64,000 nucleotides of DNA from positions 22,305,945 to 22,369,944 of the forward strand of contig NC_069129.1 in NCBI RefSeq assembly GCF_026914265.1. Direction: 5' to 3'. Shown here in pieces: positions 59,028-64,000 of this stretch (positions are counted from its first letter, which is position 1; every line of letters begins with the position of its first letter). A program made the translations under genes and the position numbers. Below the pieces are notes generated by a model, which was given only the letters and a program-made list of their open reading frames with translations, ran no database searches and was not told where the DNA came from. This stretch comes from Mya arenaria. Its lineage: Eukaryota > Mollusca > Bivalvia > Myida > Myidae.

Positions 59028-62000
59028 TAAGGCCACTCCTTTTTTATTTTTTAGTTTTCAAGAATTTTTGGAAAAAATGTCCACCGGGTGCATACATGCC
59101 ATATTTTCTGGAGACCATTCAGGGGGATTTGTTCAAAAGGCTGAAAATTCAGGGGGATTTTGGTTGTATTCAGGGGGATTTTTTTAGCAGGTCTAAGTTG
59201 GCGAAATTTTAAAGTATTTTTAGACGCAAGTACGAAAAAATGTATTCACATATAGTTTGCTTTGAAAACCTCTTAACTTTTTCATTATACAGAATTATTT
59301 TATGTCATGATTTATCATATTCTTATGATACACTGTCATGTCATACTGTAATGCACTTGCAGAACAAAATATGTCATTGGAAAAATATGTTTTCGAGACA
59401 ATTAAATTAAATTTACCTTCCTCCAAAGTCTTAAAAAAATGTGCTTAATTCTATCAGCTTGATGACTTTCAGACAATAAGAGTATAGAATAAATATTATT
59501 AATTTCTTCCTTCCAAAATAGTAATATTTCTTTGCCTTTGATAATTACTACAAATTAATTGATCACTTGTTGTAAAAGTTTCCTTTTGGAATTTCACCCT
59601 TGTGGAGTTGTTTCTTTACATACAGTTTCACCCACATACTGTGGTTTCACTTACTTTGTCATTATTGCCTGATGTAAAATTTCTAAAAAAAATAATAATT
59701 TTTATCTCCCGCCGGGAGACCGGGGGATGGATCGAAAAAAAATCCCCCGCCGGGAGATATGGCATGTATGCGGGAGGTCGAAAAAAAAGGAAAAAAAAGA
59801 AGAAAAAAAGTCATACTCTTTAAGGGTGAAAATCAGAGAACAACATAAAAACATTGAAAATTTATATCATTTACTTAACATTTTAAATTTTTAAACTGCT
59901 ATTAATGCCTGTTTTAATACACTCAAAGTTCTAATCAAACACACAGTTTAAATCTTACATACTGTGCATATAAAACATCAATGAAATTGACTATAAAACA
60001 TGTTTACATGTATAAACTACACTTTTTATCAAAGATACATTGAATATCACTCAGCAAGACATTTGTTTATCTTTAAGGGTATGCTAAAGCAAAAGTGAAT
60101 GCAGAACACTTAAAAACTGATCAATATTAAATTGAAAAAAAGAGAAGGCGGATTTCACGCATTAAAATACACAAAAAATTGCACTGTATTAAAACAATAC
60201 ATTACATTTTCTAAACATTGTTTCAGTTATTTCAATATTGGAAAATGTCAATAAAGTGAAATAATTACCAAATAAGGAAGTAACATTTTATGAAGACATT
60301 TGAGCTTTAATATTGTGAAAACAATTCCTGAAAAACTAAAAACCAAACTAGACCTAGATTTGAGTTTTAATATCCCTTATTACGCGGGGTCCTAGTTGTG
60401 TTTAACCCGATCCATGCTAAGTCTGTGTATTTTCGGACCGGGATATTTACCATGGGATGTTCACCAAACACTTTGCTTTGCACATGTCGGTCGGTCGGTC
60501 CGTCGGTAGACCAAAGCTTGTCCGACTGATAACTCAACAATGCCTGAACGTATGGTCATCAAACTTGACATGAAGGTTGGGCCTGGCCAGTAGATAACCC
60601 CTATTGATTTTAGGGCTCATCGGGTCAAAGGTCAAGGTCACAGTGACCTTTAATGGTAAAATAATTTTAAAGCTTGTCCGAGTGATAACTCAACAATGCC
60701 TACATCTATGTTCATCAAACTTGATATGGAAGTTGGGCCTGACCAGTAGATGACGTCTATTGTTTCTGGGGGTCATCGGGCCAAAGGTCAAGGTCACAGT
60801 GATATTGAATGGTAAAAGGTTGTCCGAGTCAAAACTCGACAATGCCTGCACCCATGGCCCTCATACTGGACTTGGAGGTTTGGCCTGACCAGTAGATGAC
60901 TCCTATTGTTGTTGTTGTTTTTTTTTTTGGGGGGGGGGTCATTGGGCCAAAGGTCAAGGTCAAAAATACCTTGAATGATAAAAGGTTGTCCGAGTGATAA
61001 CTCAACAATACTTGCACCCATGGCCCTCAAACTTGACTTGGAGGTTTGGCCCGACCAGTAGATGACCCCTATTGATTCTCGGGGGTCAAAGGTCAAGGTC
61101 ACAGTGACCTTGAAAGCAAACTTGATAATTCCTGAACCTATGGTCATCAAACTTGACATGAAGGTTGGGCCTGACCAGTAGATGACCCCTCTTGACTTTG
61201 GGGGTCATAGGGCCAAGGTCAAGGTCACAGTGACCTTGAAAACAAAATCAACAATTTCTGGACGTATGGTCATCAAACTTAACATGAAGGTTCGGCCTGA
61301 CCAGTAGATGACCCCTCTTGACTTTGGGGGTCATCGGGCAAGGTCAGGGTCACAGTAACCTTTAACGCTAAAAAAGTTAACAAATCTTCTCCCAGTGATA
61401 TCTCAACAATGCCCGAACCTATGATCATCAAACTTGACATGGAAGATGACCTTGAATTTAGGAGTCATCAGGTCAAAGGTCAAGTTCACAGTAATTTTGA
61501 GTGCGAAAATGTTTCGAGTGATAACTCGACAAAGCCTGCACCCATGGCTCTCAAACTTGTCTTGGAGTTGCGTCTGGCCTGTAGATGACCCCTTATGATT
61601 TTCACGGTGACCTTGAACGAAAAAAGCTTGTCTGTGTGAAAACTTGTCAATGCCTGCACCCATGGCCCTCAAACTTGACATATAGATTTTTGGTGACCAG
61701 CTGATTCCTGGATTTTGAGGTCATAGAGTCAAAGGTCATGGTCATAACACACTCTATTCTCACACTTTGAATGGTCATAATCCTAAAACTACCTTAACGG
61801 CATCCAATGTCAGTGACAAATCAGCTGTCATTTTGGTCCATGCAAATTTCATTCAATTGTCCATAAAATCCTGACAACATGGCGCTCAGGGGGGGGGGGG
61901 GCATAATGTTTGACAAACATCTCTTGTTCATCTATAAACAACAATATTTTCATGACCTAAATTGGCGGTGAAAAACAACAACCACGTGACAGTTATTGTT

Positions 62001-62379
62001 TGTGTTGGCTGTTAAATTTGCCAATGTTTATTGCTATTGTTAGTTTAACAACTCCTGCATATTTTAATTAATTATGCCATACAAAGAATGACTGCTATCG
62101 TCAATTCCGCCATTACCAACGGCACTGCCATAACAGTTGACTGGCTCACATGCTATCAATATAAATTGGCGAATACGGCTACGGAACAACAAACCAGTCG
62201 AGATCTTACTGCATTCGTACTCTTATCAATTCGTTTTATTTTCCTTTCGCACCAAACTCAATACGGTCGGGAAAATAATTTTGAAAAAAAGTGAAATTCA
62301 TTTTTTATTTTTTTTGTACTTTTCGGAAAATTAGACACGCCGGTTTTGTAAACCAATTTATATAAAAGTAGTGGCCTAA
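59028..62379. mobile_element. 3.3-kb non-autonomous element with TAA duplications (PIF/Harbinger-like)
   Basis: TAA at 59028-59030 precedes ggccactcctttttta; aaagtagtggcc precedes TAA at 62377-62379. The ends are inverted repeats of about 16 bases with one or two mismatches. Unit 1 has a single TAA at the matching site (tatagctaacac, 20234-20236), an empty site. A three-base TAA duplication with a GGCC-type end fits the PIF/Harbinger superfamily by established criteria. The interior has no transposase. It carries a run of three cagggggattt strings (59116-59180), a cccgccgggaga inverted motif (59703-59760), and a long tandem repeat at 60500-61740, which may be a nested insertion ending near gacaaacatctcttgttc (61911). 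Confidence 0.7.
60500..61740. repeat. Tandem-module repeat inside the 3.3-kb element
   Basis: About eight modules (roughly 110-165 bp) repeat caacaatgcctg, atcaaacttgacatgaaggt, gaccagtagatgacccctat and aaggtcaaggtcacagtgac. It is preceded by a (ggtc)n leader (60488-60505). Three modules carry the exact palindrome aggtcacagtgacct. Minus-strand frames at 60794-61159 and 61403-61681 are by-products of the repeat. Confidence 0.85.
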
Positions 62380-62541
62380 CTATAATCTATAAAATAAAAT
62401 GTCAAACACAAAATGCACACATAATTACAATGTCACTAGGTTGTATCGAATGTCTGTGTAACAGTGTTTCCATTCAGCACATCATCAACTAGATCTCTGT
62501 TAAAAACTGATTCATGCTGTAGACCTTTTCCCTCTGTCTCT

Positions 62542-63943
62542 CTACTGAAGTTCCACCACCAGAATATTATCTTGCTTTCCCCCAACAATGAGCCTGCCAG
62601 TGTATGGGCTGTACCAAGCTGCCTTTGGACAGTTGATACCATCTTCTTTTCTGACCAGTGTGGCCAGCTTCTTCTTGCCTTCCTGATCAACCTGTACCAC
62701 CATGTTGTTGTACCATGAACACACAAACACATGGCCGTCCTCACTCACATGTACATCACATGCTGTACTAATGTCTGGATCCTTTAGTGTAGCTACAATG
62801 CTGCCATTCATATCAATTGTAAATAGTTTGGGATCGTAATAGTTACAAATGTAGATCTTATTGCCAACTTGGTTCAAAGCAAAGTGAATCACTGTCTGCC
62901 TTCCTGATCTGTTTTCAAGTATCTTCTTGACTTGCTTGCCAGCGTGGGTGTAGATGTACAGGGCTGTTATGGAGCCCACATACAGCTGTTCTTCATGGTG
63001 CCTGATGGACACACAGTCATGGTCAACTGAGAACTTTCTTGTCATCGTGATAGTGCCAGCTGACACAGTGAGAAAGTGGACCTCATGAGTGACATCTTCA
63101 GGCCAGTTTACTGCTACAGCCACCTGATTTCCACTGATATGACATATGTCTTTGGGCTCTATAGGGACATCACACTGGGCTATTACCTTATAGTCCCTGT
63201 TCAATACCTTAACGCTGTTGTTGCGGTCATCTGCAATAACAATCTCTCCTGATGGAAGTTCTGTTATACCAATGATAGAACAGTTTTTTGTCTCTGGCTT
63301 GATTTTCACATTGAATGTTGATTTTTTCCCAGTCTTGAAAACCCTGGAGATATGAGTCTGTTTAGAAGACTTATTTTCGGACAGCTGATGACCAATCTTT
63401 ATTTCTAAGTTTTCTTGGACATTTCCCAGTATGTTAAAATCAGACAGTAGTTGTGTAATTGTGGTTTCAGGCTTGAATGTTGCAGTCAGTTCAGGTTTGG
63501 TTGACAACTCCTGGAGCAGGCTCTTGGCCTCTGCCATCTTCTTTTCACACTTCCTGAAACCAATGTAGGAGCTTGGTTCATTGTCCTTGCACTGGGCTTG
63601 GATTGTGTCCATCAAGGCCTTCAGCTGGTCGTGTATGCTTGTGCAGGAGTCGATGTCATTCTGAAGTGTGTCATCCAGGTTAGCCAGGACACTGTTCATC
63701 TGTTCCACTGTCTTCTTCTCCAGCTCATCTAGCAGCTGGTTCAGTTTCTTCCTAAGGTCCTTGATCTTTGTCAGCATGGACCTGCCAGAGGTCTTCAAGG
63801 AGCATTGGTTCTTCTTTCTGACCTCTCTTACCTGATTCAGACTTGTTGTTACCTTAGCAACCTTAGATGGAAGCTGCTTGAAGTAAGCCATCGTGTGTAT
63901 GCCCTTGGCCAGGTCCGAGATCAAATTGATGCTTCTGCACATC
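62542..63943 (-). CDS. RING-less TRIM-like protein, copy 3 (second exon only)
   Basis: One exon of 1402 bases, the same length as in the other two copies, begins after the acceptor acaacag at 63944-63946 and ends in TAG just after VVELQ. It encodes the coiled coil (KSMLTKIK-type region, here [14 protein letters not shown]) and the NHL-like propeller (GITELPSGEIVIADDRNN). The B-box exon must lie beyond the window. It is unbroken, with about 86 percent identity to copies 1 and 2 over the first 100 residues by eye count. Confidence 0.85.
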
Positions 63944-64000
63944 CTGTTGTAGAGAGAATGAAATAAAGAAAATTAGTGACGAGAGGACATATCATAGAAT

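Larger units (their letters stand above)
55711..64000 (+). repeat. Segmental duplication unit 3 (cut by window end)
   Basis: This starts at the same exon 3 breakpoint as unit 2 and resembles unit 2 much more closely than unit 1 (compare 56100-56760 with 37560-38210). It contains remnants of BOP1 exons 3-5, a private 3.3-kb insertion at 59031-62376 and the second exon of a third TRIM-like gene. Confidence 0.87.

Noticed and set aside
59602-59823. 73-residue open frame inside the 3.3-kb element
   Set aside because: Its end is a poly-lysine run from an A-rich tract, and there is no domain.

Overview
The window is genomic DNA from an animal, most likely a bivalve mollusc. The genes have many short exons with GT-AG introns. 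The DNA is AT-rich and full of dispersed repeats of the 'aaggtcaaggtcac' kind that are abundant in bivalves. It also holds a RING-less B-box/coiled-coil/NHL-type gene of the sort that is strongly expanded in molluscs. The species assignment is inference. The exon structures are read directly from the sequence by frame, splice-site and phase matching.

Layout. Positions 1-1395 are a 21-bp minisatellite. A short three-exon cytochrome b5-domain gene lies at 3214-5282, with a run of trinucleotide repeats in its second intron. A complete 18-exon BOP1 gene (772 codons, ribosome biogenesis) runs from 7799 to 36101. Its 10.8-kb intron 5 contains a two-exon TRIM-like gene on the opposite strand (20396-26754).

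From within BOP1 exon 3 (about 11573) to about 1.1 kb past the BOP1 stop (about 37196), the sequence is repeated in direct tandem. Unit 1 is 11573-37196, unit 2 is 37197-55710, and unit 3 starts at 55711 and leaves the window. Each later unit carries the TRIM-like gene intact (unit 3 only in part, cut by the window edge) but only fragments of BOP1. Unit 2 has exons 3-4 damaged, exon 5 lost, and exons 6-18 of exactly the original lengths with one stop. Unit 3 shows damaged exons 3-5. The housekeeping gene was therefore copied as a passenger and decayed, while the nested TRIM-like gene kept an unbroken 466-codon second exon in all three copies.

The paralogous units serve as filled/empty site pairs for dating insertions. 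Unit 1 alone has an element carrying about eleven 181-bp satellite monomers, a TTAA-flanked element, two abutting TTAA-flanked MITEs and a block of roughly 146-171-bp repeats. Unit 2 alone has a TTAA-flanked MITE and a terminal-inverted-repeat element with a tRNA-like SINE inside. Unit 3 alone has a 3.3-kb element with TAA target duplications. Several repeat families carry sequences identical to nuclear-receptor sites: extended half sites in the satellite and perfect palindromic estrogen-response-like elements in the other arrays. No viral element, CRISPR array, operon or structural RNA gene was seen.
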